From the NCBI RefSeq assembly GCF_000956525.1, contig NZ_JYIW01000021.1:124001-188000 (forward strand): a DNA stretch of 64,000 bases. Direction: 5' to 3'. This stretch comes from Microbacterium oxydans (lineage in GTDB: Bacteria; Actinomycetota; Actinomycetes; Actinomycetales; Microbacteriaceae). Shown here piece by piece: positions 1 to 7,254 of the stretch. The position numbers were made by a program, and so were the translations under genes. Numbering within the stretch: position 1 is the first letter of the stretch; each line of letters begins with the position of its first letter. A model generated the notes under the pieces. The model was not told the origin of the DNA. It searched no databases and worked only from the letters and a program-made list of their open reading frames with translations.

Positions 1-257
1 GCGAGTTCGGCGAAGTAGGGGTTGCGCAGATCGGGGACGATCAGTCCGATCATGTCCGTGCGTCCGGAGCGCAGGCTTCGCGCGGCTCGGTTCGGCTTGT
101 ACTGCAGCAGCTCGATCGCCGCCTCGACCCGCCCGCGTGTCTCAGGACGGATGTGCTGATAGCCGTTGATGACGTTCGAGACCGTCTTGATCGACACGCC
201 CGCCGCCCGAGCGACGTCGTGCAGAGTCGCCGTCGCCTCTGCCCCTGCTGGTTTCAT
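1..257 (-). CDS. LacI-family regulator, N-terminal part (runs off window)
   Basis: The minus strand reads from an ATG at 257 into a typical LacI helix-turn-helix (LHDVARAAGVSIKTVSNVIN at about residues 12-31), a hinge with the RAARSLRSGRTDMIGLIVP block, and the start of the sugar-binding core (PDLRNPYFAEL). About 85 residues are visible; the rest lies left of the window. LacI proteins usually repress adjacent sugar-use genes until a ligand binds the core domain. This gene is divergent from the secreted hydrolase at 480, and two CTACAACGTT-type sites lie between them, so it probably controls that hydrolase and itself. Family assignment is secure; ligand unknown. Confidence 0.93.
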   Translation of the reverse strand, partial: MKPAGAEATATLHDVARAAGVSIKTVSNVINGYQHIRPETRGRVEAAIELLQYKPNRAARSLRSGRTDMIGLIVPDLRNPYFAEL

Positions 258-267
258 TCTGGGCACT

Positions 268-278
268 CTACAACGTTT
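268..278. promoter_or_regulatory. Putative LacI operator, near the regulator start
   Basis: CTACAACGTTT, with the AACGTT core common to actinobacterial LacI sites. It shares CTACAACGTT with the better palindrome at 362-375. It lies 10 bases upstream of the LacI start, so it would serve autoregulation. Inferred from sequence only. Confidence 0.5.
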
Positions 279-361
279 CCCCTGCGGCCCAGGGAGACGA
301 GCGGATCCCGAACCGGATGCTTGACGCCGGAGCGACGGCACCATACTGTTGCCGCGGGTCT

Positions 362-375
362 CTACAACGTTGCAG
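362..375. promoter_or_regulatory. Putative LacI operator upstream of the secreted hydrolase
   Basis: CTACAACGTTGCAG is a near-perfect 14-base palindrome with one mismatched pair and a central AACGTT, the usual centre of LacI-family operators. It lies about 105 bases before the hydrolase start and 95 bases from the partner site at 268, which would allow looping or separate control of the divergent genes. Confidence 0.6.
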
Positions 376-479
376 AACCCGCAATGTCGAGGCTTGCATC
401 ACCAGACAGAGTGCAAGGGCACGCGCTACGTGGGCGCGCGCACGCTCTCGCCCCCCGGAGAACTGAGGAGCAGGAGAAC

Positions 480-2576
480 ATGCAAGATTCCCAACCACCG
501 CGCGGCCGTACGGCCAGGAGAGTCGCAGCCGCCCTGGCAGGCCTCGCCCTGATCGCAGGCGCCGTCATCGCCCCGAGCGCAGCATCCGCCGTGACCACCG
601 GCAACGGCGCACTCGTGTATTCGCCAGCCGCCGGATCGTCGTTCAATCCCGAGGGCGGTGCCCCAGCCGGCACCACCTACGCCAAGATCATCGTGCTGAA
701 GAACAACGGATCGAACAACGGCACCCAGCTCGTGACCTTCGATCAGCTGGTGCTGCAGAACGGGGTGCAGGTCTACCCGATCTACCGCAGCACCAACGAC
801 GGAGCATCGTGGACCAAGGTCGCCGACGTCAACCCGAGCGCGACCTTCCCGACATTCACGCGCACCGCGCAGCCGTTCCTGTACGAAGTGACGCAGACCA
901 CCGGCAATCTCGCAGCGGGAACCATCCTCCTCACCGGCATGATCATGCCGGAGGACCGGTCGAGCAGCAGGCTCGTGGTCTACAAGAGCACTGACCGGGG
1001 ATCGACCTGGAGCTTCCTGAGCACCATCGATTCCGGTGGCCCTGCCGTCTACGACCCCTCGCCGTCATCCACGACCACCACGGTGTGGGAGCCGTCGCTC
1101 GCCATCGACGCCAACGGCGGTCTCGTCGCGTACTACTCCGACGAACGGCAGAAGGCGAACGGGGTGCTGCAGGCGGTCTCGTATCGGCGGTCGACGGACG
1201 GCGGGCAGACCTGGGGTTCGCTGGTGAACGTCTCGGCGCCCACCAATCAGAGCGACAGGCCGGGCATGATCACGGTCGCCAAGCTCCCGGACGGTCGGTA
1301 CATCGCCACCTTCGAGGTCGTGAACCGGCCGAGCCAGACGCAGAACACCGCTCCGGTCTACTTCAAGATCTCGAACGACGGACTCAACTGGGGCACGACC
1401 ACCAGCATCGGCACGCCGATCCAACTCGCGGACGGTCGCGGGATCGGATCCTCGCCGTTCGTGAAGTGGGTGCCGTCCGGCGGCCCGAAGGGCGCGTTGA
1501 TCGTCGCCTCGAAGTGGTCGTTGACTCCATCCGGAGCCATCGACGGCGGCCAGAACTTCTTCGTCAACTACAACCTCGGCGCCGGTCCCTGGGAGCGACT
1601 GCCGATGGCCGTGACGTATGACGCGACCGACACGCAGGGCGGGAACTTCAGCGGGTTCGCGCAGGGCATCGACGTCGGTGCAGACGGGCGCACGCTCTAT
1701 CAGGCGACGAACGTCGAGAACACCGTGACCGGCCTCAACGATGTGCGCGTCGGCTCCATCCCCCTCGACGCGCAGCAGTACGAGGCCGAGAAGGCGACGC
1801 TCAACGATGCAGCGGTCGTCACGCATCCGCAGGCCAGCAACGGACAGAAGATCGGGAACATCAACAACGCCGGAAGCTTCGTGCAGTTCACGGTGCGGGT
1901 CCCCGCGGCAGGCACCTACACGCTGAATGCGCGATACGACAACGGGTTCGGTTCTGCGGCGACCCACAACGTGAGCGTCAACGGCGGCACGGCATCCTCC
2001 ATCAGCTATCCGGCGACGGTCGACTGGGGGCGGTACGGGTGGGCGCAGAAGTCGGTCACCCTCAACGCCGGGACGAACACGATCCGGTTCACCAAGGGCA
2101 CCAACTTCGCGGAGCTCGATGCGATCCACCTGTATCGCAGCACGGCATTGGACCCGCAGTTCCAGGTGGTGAACCGCAACAGCGGCAAGCTCCTGGAAGT
2201 CCTCAGCGCTCTCACGACGGACGGTGCAGCGGTCGGGCAGTGGGGATCGACGGGCAACGCCACTCAGCGTTGGAATCTGAAAGCGTCAGGGACGTCGACA
2301 CAGCTCGTGAACGTCAACAGCGGGAAGCTGCTCGAGATCCCGTCGGCGGCGACCGCTGATGGCGTCGATGCGGTGCAGTGGGGCTCGACCGGTTCCGCGA
2401 CCCAGAACTGGAACGCGGCCACCAGTGGCGGCTGGTGGACCTTCACCAATGCCAACAGCGGGAAGCTGCTCGAGATCGACGGATGCTCGGCCGCCGACGG
2501 CGCAGTCGCTCAGCAGTGGGGCTCGACCGGGGCGACCTGTCAGCAGTGGCGGCTCGTGAAGGAGGGCATCCAGTAA
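480..2576 (+). CDS. Secreted sialidase-fold glycoside hydrolase with CBM and ricin-type lectin domain
   Basis: Signal peptide at residues 1-37 (twin Arg region, hydrophobic stretch, ASA-V cleavage). Residues about 40-425 form a BNR propeller with four Asp boxes (STNDGASW, STDRGSTW, STDGGQTW, SNDGLNW). A CBM6/35-like module starting at QYEAEK (about 432-558) follows, then a ricin-type beta-trefoil (about 561-698) with three repeats each holding NSGKLLE and QWGSTG. The ATG at 480 has GAGGAGCAGGAG upstream; the frame is open to 153 but the signal peptide fixes the start. Sialidase or GH93 exo-arabinanase are both possible: the WEPSLAIDANGG and YYSDER blocks look GH93-like to me. Likely exported for plant or glycan polysaccharide breakdown and repressed by the divergent LacI. 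Confidence 0.85.
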   Translation: MQDSQPPRGRTARRVAAALAGLALIAGAVIAPSAASAVTTGNGALVYSPAAGSSFNPEGGAPAGTTYAKIIVLKNNGSNNGTQLVTFDQLVLQNGVQVYPIYRSTNDGASWTKVADVNPSATFPTFTRTAQPFLYEVTQTTGNLAAGTILLTGMIMPEDRSSSRLVVYKSTDRGSTWSFLSTIDSGGPAVYDPSPSSTTTTVWEPSLAIDANGGLVAYYSDERQKANGVLQAVSYRRSTDGGQTWGSLVNVSAPTNQSDRPGMITVAKLPDGRYIATFEVVNRPSQTQNTAPVYFKISNDGLNWGTTTSIGTPIQLADGRGIGSSPFVKWVPSGGPKGALIVASKWSLTPSGAIDGGQNFFVNYNLGAGPWERLPMAVTYDATDTQGGNFSGFAQGIDVGADGRTLYQATNVENTVTGLNDVRVGSIPLDAQQYEAEKATLNDAAVVTHPQASNGQKIGNINNAGSFVQFTVRVPAAGTYTLNARYDNGFGSAATHNVSVNGGTASSISYPATVDWGRYGWAQKSVTLNAGTNTIRFTKGTNFAELDAIHLYRSTALDPQFQVVNRNSGKLLEVLSALTTDGAAVGQWGSTGNATQRWNLKASGTSTQLVNVNSGKLLEIPSAATADGVDAVQWGSTGSATQNWNAATSGGWWTFTNANSGKLLEIDGCSAADGAVAQQWGSTGATCQQWRLVKEGIQ

Positions 2577-2583
2577 GAGTGAG

Positions 2584-2629
2584 CGCGCGGATGGCGACGG
2601 GTTCCCTGGAGCCCGTCGCCATCCGTGCG
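2584..2629 (+). terminator. Terminator hairpin after the secreted hydrolase
   Basis: Arms at 2584-2601 and 2612-2629 (core GGATGGCGACGGG / CCCGTCGCCATCC) pair over about 18 bases with one G-T and a 10-base loop, directly after the hydrolase stop. There is no clear T run, as is common in high-GC actinobacteria. Confidence 0.8.
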
Positions 2630-2688
2630 TTTCGAGGAGAATGGGCCAAGGCGACCGGCGCCCGCACGACCGACGCGACAGGACGACG

Positions 2689-3153
2689 ATGACCGACGAC
2701 GCATGGCTGACCCGACTCGAAGACGAGCACCGGGACCTGGAGCTGAGCCGCTTCGACAGGGCCGACGCCTGGCGTCTCGGCAGTTCCATCGCGGAGCGCG
2801 CACTGGCCGCGTCGTACCCGGTCGCGATCGATGTGCGCACGGCATCCGGCATCCTGTTCCATGCCTCGATGCCGGGCGCGACCGCCGACAACGACGAGTG
2901 GGTGCGACGCAAAGCCGCCACCGCGTTCCGCTTCGAGACGAGCACGGCGCTGCTCGAAGCGCGCGTCGCCGCCGGGGGCCGCGACTTCTTCGAGCCAGGG
3001 TGGCTCGATGCCGCCGAGTACGCGGTCGCCGGCGGCGCGGTGCCCATCCGGGTGACGGGCGTCGGGGTCGTGGCCGTCGTGACCGTCTCCGGTCTGCCAT
3101 CGGCCGATGACCACGCCCTCGTCGTGCAGGCGATCGAGCAGCTGCGGGGCTAG
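2689..3153 (+). CDS. UPF0303 family protein (heme-binding/degrading-like)
   Basis: 154 residues matching the UPF0303 family (related to yeast Ybr137w): N-terminal helix LEDEHRDLELSRFD, the PVAIDVRTASGILFHASMPG strand block, the family hallmark ADNDEWVRRKA, and C-terminal GVGVVAVVTVSGLPSADDHALV. Members are small cytosolic proteins often annotated as heme-degrading domain proteins; a firm reaction is not established. I use the ATG at 2689 (CAGGACGACG ahead) because it fits the family length; an in-frame ATG at 2641 has GAGGAGA too close to it. It meets nhaA tail to tail with a 4-base overlap. Confidence 0.88.
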   Translation: MTDDAWLTRLEDEHRDLELSRFDRADAWRLGSSIAERALAASYPVAIDVRTASGILFHASMPGATADNDEWVRRKAATAFRFETSTALLEARVAAGGRDFFEPGWLDAAEYAVAGGAVPIRVTGVGVVAVVTVSGLPSADDHALVVQAIEQLRG

Positions 3154-4394
3154 CCGCGCAGTCGCGCTCGTCGGTTCCGCGCGCCCAGCAGCATCCCGCC
3201 GATGATCGCCGCGATCAGGGATCCGAGCAGCACCCCGATCTTCACGTGCTCGTCGGCGATCGAGCGCTGCCCGAACGCGAGCTCGCCGACGAGCAGTGAC
3301 ACCGTGAAGCCGATCCCGGCAAGGAACGACACTCCCACGAGGTCGGGCCAACGCAGCGTCTCGTCCATGCGAATCGCTGGGATGCGGCTGAGTGCGAAGG
3401 TCGTCGACAGGATGCCGATGGGCTTGCCGAGGACGAGTCCGACGATGATCCCGAGGGTGATCGGGTCGCGCACCGCCGAGACCAGACCGTCGACACCGCC
3501 GATCGAGACGCCGGCGGCGAAGAAGGCGAACACCGGCACGGCGACGAGCGTCGCGACCGGGCTCCAACGGTCGGCGAAGTGCGCCGCGAGACCCTCATAT
3601 GCCCCGCCGGGCATGCGTACCCTCGCGCGCACCGTCGGCAGCACCGGCACGAGGAAGCCGAGCAGCACACCGGCGACGGTCGCGTGCACTCCTGACGCGT
3701 GCACGCACACCCAGGTGGCGACCGCGAGCGGCAGCAGTGCCCACCACTGGCGGACTCCTCGCTGCACCAGCGCACCGAATCCCGCGAGGGGGAGGAGTGC
3801 GAGCGTGAGCCACGGCAGGCTGATCGACTCGGTGTAGAACGTGGCAATCACGGTGATCGCGATGAGGTCGTCGACGATCGCGAGCGTCAGCAGGAAGACC
3901 CGCAGGGCCGGAGGGAGGAAACGACCGACGACCGCGATCACCGCCACAGCGAACGCGATGTCCGTCGCGGTCGGGATCGCCCAGCCGCGCATGGCGTCGG
4001 GGTTCCCGAGATTCACGAGCACGAAGCACAGGGCCGGCACGATGACGCCGCCGATGGCCGCGGCGATCGGCAGCGCAGCGGCACGCGGGTCGCGGAGGCG
4101 CCCTGACACGAACTCCTCCTTGAGCTCGAGGCCGACGACGAAGAAGAAGATCGCGAGCAGGCCGTCTGACGCCCAGGCGCCGAGGCTCAGCTCCAGGTGC
4201 AGTTCGGGGATGCCGAACGTGAAGTCGCGCAGCGACGTGTACCAGCCGGCGGCCGGACTGTTGGCGAGGACGAGCGCCGTCGCGGTCGCGAGCAGCAGCA
4301 GCGCGCCACCGAAGACGTCGCTGCGGACGGTGGTGCGGATGCCGCGCCACAGCTCGTGCGGCGCGACGGAGAACAAGGGACGAGAAGAAGACAT
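3150..4394 (-). CDS. nhaA: Na+/H+ antiporter NhaA
   Basis: 414 residues, the normal NhaA length, with about 12 membrane segments. The family signatures are present: FFFVVGLELKEEFVSG after the first helices, the TATDIAFAVAVIA segment (the Asp corresponding to D133 of E. coli) and LAIVDDLIAITVIA with the Asp pair that carries H+ and Na+ (D163/D164). The C-terminal GKPIGI and FLAGIGFTVSLLV blocks also fit. It exports Na+ in exchange for protons in the cytoplasmic membrane for salt and alkaline tolerance. It overlaps the UPF0303 gene tail to tail. The upstream small gene ends in a hairpin, so nhaA is probably transcribed on its own. Confidence 0.97.
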   Translation of the reverse strand: MSSSRPLFSVAPHELWRGIRTTVRSDVFGGALLLLATATALVLANSPAAGWYTSLRDFTFGIPELHLELSLGAWASDGLLAIFFFVVGLELKEEFVSGRLRDPRAAALPIAAAIGGVIVPALCFVLVNLGNPDAMRGWAIPTATDIAFAVAVIAVVGRFLPPALRVFLLTLAIVDDLIAITVIATFYTESISLPWLTLALLPLAGFGALVQRGVRQWWALLPLAVATWVCVHASGVHATVAGVLLGFLVPVLPTVRARVRMPGGAYEGLAAHFADRWSPVATLVAVPVFAFFAAGVSIGGVDGLVSAVRDPITLGIIVGLVLGKPIGILSTTFALSRIPAIRMDETLRWPDLVGVSFLAGIGFTVSLLVGELAFGQRSIADEHVKIGVLLGSLIAAIIGGMLLGARNRRARLRG

Positions 4395-4433
4395 AGATAT
4401 ACCCCGATGGTGGGCGAGCGCGGATGCAGAGGA

Positions 4434-4457
4434 GCCACGCCGCCCGAAGGGCGTGGC
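4434..4457 (-). terminator. Hairpin directly after the small gene upstream of nhaA
   Basis: Perfect 8-base stem GCCACGCC/GGCGTGGC with an 8-base loop, beginning at the base after the TAG stop of the small minus-strand frame at 4458-4628. Its exact position after that stop supports both a terminator role and the reality of the small gene. Confidence 0.6.
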
Positions 4458-4628
4458 CTAGCGCGCTGGCGGCGGGCAGCCGGCGATCTCGCCGTGCGAC
4501 AGGGTGCCCCACACGCTCGTCCACCCGTTCGTCCCAGGATGCAGCAGCACGCGCATCCACTCGACGAACGGCGTCGCGGACGCCAGCAGTCGAGGGGCGC
4601 GGGATGCACCGAGCACAGGGGAGAGCAT
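4458..4628 (-). CDS. Small hypothetical protein (56 aa)
   Basis: I do not recognise this protein. The frame starts at an ATG at 4628 with GGGAG five bases upstream and encodes 56 residues rich in aromatic and small residues (ATPFVEWMRVLLHPGTNGWT, ending GCPPPAR), without a clear signal peptide. The stop is followed at once by a perfect 8-base hairpin, as expected of a real short transcript. The frame stays open upstream to 4814, but the part before 4628 looks less protein-like. It precedes nhaA on the same strand. A shadow frame cannot be excluded. Confidence 0.45.
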   Translation of the reverse strand: MLSPVLGASRAPRLLASATPFVEWMRVLLHPGTNGWTSVWGTLSHGEIAGCPPPAR

Positions 4629-4999
4629 GTCTCCCAGCGTATCGGGGGTGCCTGACACGAAACCAGGAGCGGGTGCGGTGGTCCGTTTGCCCACCCACCG
4701 CACCCGCGGAGAGGACCGGAGCGCTCGTGACGGTGTCGCCGCGGGTGCATACCCCCCGGTAAGCGGTTCCGCGACAGCCGAGCACGGCGCGCTGGGACTG
4801 ATCCTCTGACCCATTCGTCACCCGATGACGGTGGGTTCTTCGAGCCTATGAGCCTCGCGCGCGAACCCCACTACAGAATCCGCGCCAGCATCCGTCGGAC
4901 ATCCGGCGGATTCCCGCCGAACGACCCTCGAACGACCGGAACCCACCGACAGGGCTTGGACATACCGAAGCGAATCCAACCCCTATCGGAGGAGCTTCC

Positions 5000-5578
5000 A
5001 TGTCTCTACGTCTCTGGTCTGCAACGGCCGCTCTGGTCACCGCGCTGGTGGTCATCCCGTCGGCGTCCGTCGCCGCTGACACCGCACCCGAACCGCCCGC
5101 GGCCTGCACGGTCGGCGGTGTGAGCGTTCCAGACGGATCGCCGCTGCCGACCGACATCCCGACCGTCGTCTCCTGCTTCGACTCGGTCGAGGAAGCCGAG
5201 CAGTTCATCGAGGCCGGTGCGCCCGGCGACCTCGAACAACTGCAGCCGGCGCAGGATGCCGCACGTGGGACGACCGCGCGCGCAGCGGCATCCACCGTCA
5301 TCGTCGGAAAGGCGTGGACGGGCGCATCCCGCAGCGGCACCGCGTTGCTCCACTGGGGAGCGGGGGCCGGGTGCTTCGGGACGACCTTCGGGTTCCCGAG
5401 CCTCGCCTCGGGCTGGAACAACACCATCCGCTCGGCAGAGGGGCTGGTGAACTGCTGGTCAGTGCAGTACGACCTCTCCAACTACGGAGGCACCTTCGTG
5501 ACCTGCTCGTCCTACTGCTCGGGACTGGGCACCATGGCTGCGCGGACGTCATCCATCGTCTACCGGCCGGCAGGCTGA
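5000..5578 (+). CDS. Secreted small protein, possible beta/gamma-crystallin-like fold
   Basis: 192 residues with a clear signal peptide (residues 1-26, LWSATAALVTALVVIPSASVAA) and GGAGGAG at ideal spacing before the ATG. The mature part has an acidic N-terminal half and a cysteine- and aromatic-rich C-terminal half. The end (NYGGTFVTCSSYCSGLGTM, then RTSSIVYR) resembles the last strand pair of peptidase-inhibitor I36 or crystallin-type proteins, where a conserved N-R-x-S-S closes the motif. That is pattern memory, not a search result. Exported, function unknown. It ends overlapping the converging membrane gene by 19 bases. Confidence 0.7.
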   Translation: MSLRLWSATAALVTALVVIPSASVAADTAPEPPAACTVGGVSVPDGSPLPTDIPTVVSCFDSVEEAEQFIEAGAPGDLEQLQPAQDAARGTTARAAASTVIVGKAWTGASRSGTALLHWGAGAGCFGTTFGFPSLASGWNNTIRSAEGLVNCWSVQYDLSNYGGTFVTCSSYCSGLGTMAARTSSIVYRPAG

Positions 5579-6063
5579 TAGGGATGCAGCTTCAGCACTG
5601 AGCACTCGACGCGCCCGGGGACGAGCGCCGGTTCCCCATGTTCGGTCACGCAGGTCGTGTACTCGGACGGAGCCACCCCGGGCGCGGGCGAGGGGTCGAG
5701 CGGATCGGTCGACTCCATCTGTCCCGACTCCCACACGATGTCGCACATCGCCTCGGCGTCGGTGATCTCGACGACGCCGTCGGGTGTGGCGACGCTCGAG
5801 CCGGGACCGGGCAGCGAGCCGTCGGGGTTCAGATACGCGCCCTTGAGGCACCAGACGATGGCGGTCTCGCTCACGGGACGTTCTTCGAGCAGTATCACAG
5901 CGGCGATCCCGGATCCGGCGAGGGTGAGCACGCCACCGGCGATCGCCAGGCGACCCCAGATCGTCTTCCACCACTTCGGGCGCGTCAGATCACGGCGCAT
6001 CCGCTCGATGAGCAGGTCCTGCACCTCGGCGCGGTGCGGCATGCCGTCGAACTCGGGACTCAT
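5560..6063 (-). CDS. Single-pass membrane protein coupled to an ECF sigma factor (putative anti-sigma)
   Basis: 167 residues: a cytosolic N-terminus of about 40 residues (RAEVQDLLIERMRRDL, then WWKTIWGR), one membrane helix (about 41-62, LAIAGGVLTLAGSGIAAVIL) and an extracytoplasmic tail of about 100 residues with four Cys (WCLKGAYLNPDG, AMCDIVWESG, TTCVTEHG, VECSVLKL). The ATG overlaps the sigma factor stop as ATGA, so the two are translationally coupled. An anti-sigma factor is the natural guess from layout and topology, but the usual HxxxCxxC zinc motif is absent. It is the last gene of the pair. Confidence 0.7.
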   Translation of the reverse strand: MSPEFDGMPHRAEVQDLLIERMRRDLTRPKWWKTIWGRLAIAGGVLTLAGSGIAAVILLEERPVSETAIVWCLKGAYLNPDGSLPGPGSSVATPDGVVEITDAEAMCDIVWESGQMESTDPLDPSPAPGVAPSEYTTCVTEHGEPALVPGRVECSVLKLHPYQPAGR

Positions 6064-6656
6064 GCCTTCACCTCCTCGATCATCGGATCGTATTGCTGCA
6101 GCGTGCCGCGCAGACGTGCTTTGACCCGTGACAGGCGCGATTTCACCGTACCCTCCGGGATGCCGAGGGCGACAGCGGCCTCGTGCATGGGCAGCTCGTG
6201 CACGACGCAGAGGATCACGACGCTGGCTTCCTTCGGATGCAGCTGCATGAGCGCCGCCCGCACATCGGCAGAGATCTTCAGCGTGTCCATCGCGCGGGCC
6301 ACCTCGTCTGCATGGTCCGGAACATCACCATCGTGGGGGATGCGGCTGAGCAGGCGGTGATAGCGACGGCTCGAGCGCAGCTTGTTCTTGGCCGCATACG
6401 AGGTCGTGGCGAGGAGCCAGGGCAGCACCGAATCGTCGACGAGCCGGACGCTGTCGCGCTTGCGCCACAGTTCGAAGAACGCGGTCGCCGCGACCTCCTC
6501 GGCATCCCAGGTCGTGCGCATCAGCACCAGTGCGACCCGGTAGACAGAGGCCTGGTGGCGGTCGTGGAGGAGCCGGTATGCGGGTTCGTCGCCGCGCGAG
6601 AGTCGGAACAGGAGCTCGCCATCGCTCGACGCAGGCTGCGCGTTGAACTCCGGCAC
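6060..6656 (-). CDS. ECF-type RNA polymerase sigma factor
   Basis: 198 residues starting at GTG (6656) with GAGGTGAG at good spacing. Region 2 (about 20-90) contains YRLLHDRHQASVYRVALVL and the aromatic TAFFELWRK core. Region 4 (about 130-190) has LPMHEAAVALGIPEGTVKSR, the classic recognition helix of sigma-70 group 4 proteins. It would direct RNA polymerase to a small regulon. The downstream gene overlaps by ATGA and encodes a membrane protein that probably holds it inactive until a signal arrives. Regulon not visible here. Confidence 0.93.
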   Translation of the reverse strand: MPEFNAQPASSDGELLFRLSRGDEPAYRLLHDRHQASVYRVALVLMRTTWDAEEVAATAFFELWRKRDSVRLVDDSVLPWLLATTSYAAKNKLRSSRRYHRLLSRIPHDGDVPDHADEVARAMDTLKISADVRAALMQLHPKEASVVILCVVHELPMHEAAVALGIPEGTVKSRLSRVKARLRGTLQQYDPMIEEVKA

Positions 6657-6756
6657 GATCTCACCTCGAACGTCATCGCCGGGTCCATGCTCCCGACTGA
6701 GTCGAGTCTATGCGTCTCGTGACCACAGAATCTGAGACCGTTGCGCTCCGTTGCGA

Positions 6757-7170
6757 TCAGCTCGCCTCGGCGAGTCGACGGTGCGACGACCGGAGTGCGT
6801 GCTTCCGGTCGAAGCGCGCCTCGCGGGGTGTGCAGCGCAGGTATCGGTGGCACTGCGCACGGAACGTCTCGTAGGTGCCGTAGCCGCAGCTCTTCGCGAT
6901 CTCGGACATCGGAACGGCCGGGTGGACCGCAGCCAGAGCCACGGCCTGCTTGAGTCGACGCTTCGCCAGCACTTCGGCGACGCCCACCTGGCAGGTGAAC
7001 GCCCGGTCGAGTTGGCGTCGTGACACGAAGAGTTCACGAGCGAGCCAGTGCGGGTCGACGCGGGGGTCGCGATAGTGCTCGTCGATGAGTGCGAGGCATC
7101 GGGTGCGCAGTTCGACGAGGTCAGTGCCGTCCATATAGGGATATGTCCGGATCCGTGGATTCGGTTCCAT
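6757..7170 (-). CDS. Short AraC-family regulator (DNA-binding domain only)
   Basis: About 137 residues, almost only the AraC-type double helix-turn-helix: WLARELFVSRRQLDRAF for the first motif and MSEIAKSCGYGTYETFRAQC plus a PREAR-like end for the second. No ligand-binding domain is present, so it responds to its own level or to a partner. Possible starts are the ATG at 7170 (used here) or the ATG at 7134; neither has a strong ribosome site. A 9-base inverted repeat brackets the first start. It is divergent from the membrane protein at 7255, its most likely target besides itself. Confidence 0.88.
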   Translation of the reverse strand: MEPNPRIRTYPYMDGTDLVELRTRCLALIDEHYRDPRVDPHWLARELFVSRRQLDRAFTCQVGVAEVLAKRRLKQAVALAAVHPAVPMSEIAKSCGYGTYETFRAQCHRYLRCTPREARFDRKHALRSSHRRLAEAS

Positions 7171-7186
7171 CTTTTTTCGAATCCAC
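7155..7186. promoter_or_regulatory. Inverted repeat bracketing the AraC-type start
   Basis: GTGGATTCG at 7155-7163 and CGAATCCAC at 7178-7186 form a perfect 9-base inverted repeat with a 14-base spacer containing the ATG at 7168-7170. It could be an operator for autoregulation or an RNA hairpin hiding the start. Confidence 0.5.
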
Positions 7187-7254
7187 ACTCTTGTATCTGA
7201 GGAATGACACAACTTGTGATAGACAGGTGGCACAACGTATCGATCGGAGATCGC

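Noticed and set aside
153-479. 109-codon extension of the secreted hydrolase
   Set aside because: It would run antisense through the LacI gene and its operators and place the signal peptide inside the protein.
7214-7243. TTGTGA-18-TATCGA as promoter of the membrane gene at 7255
   Set aside because: Start would fall at about 7250, cutting off the clear ribosome site GGAG at 7246-7249.
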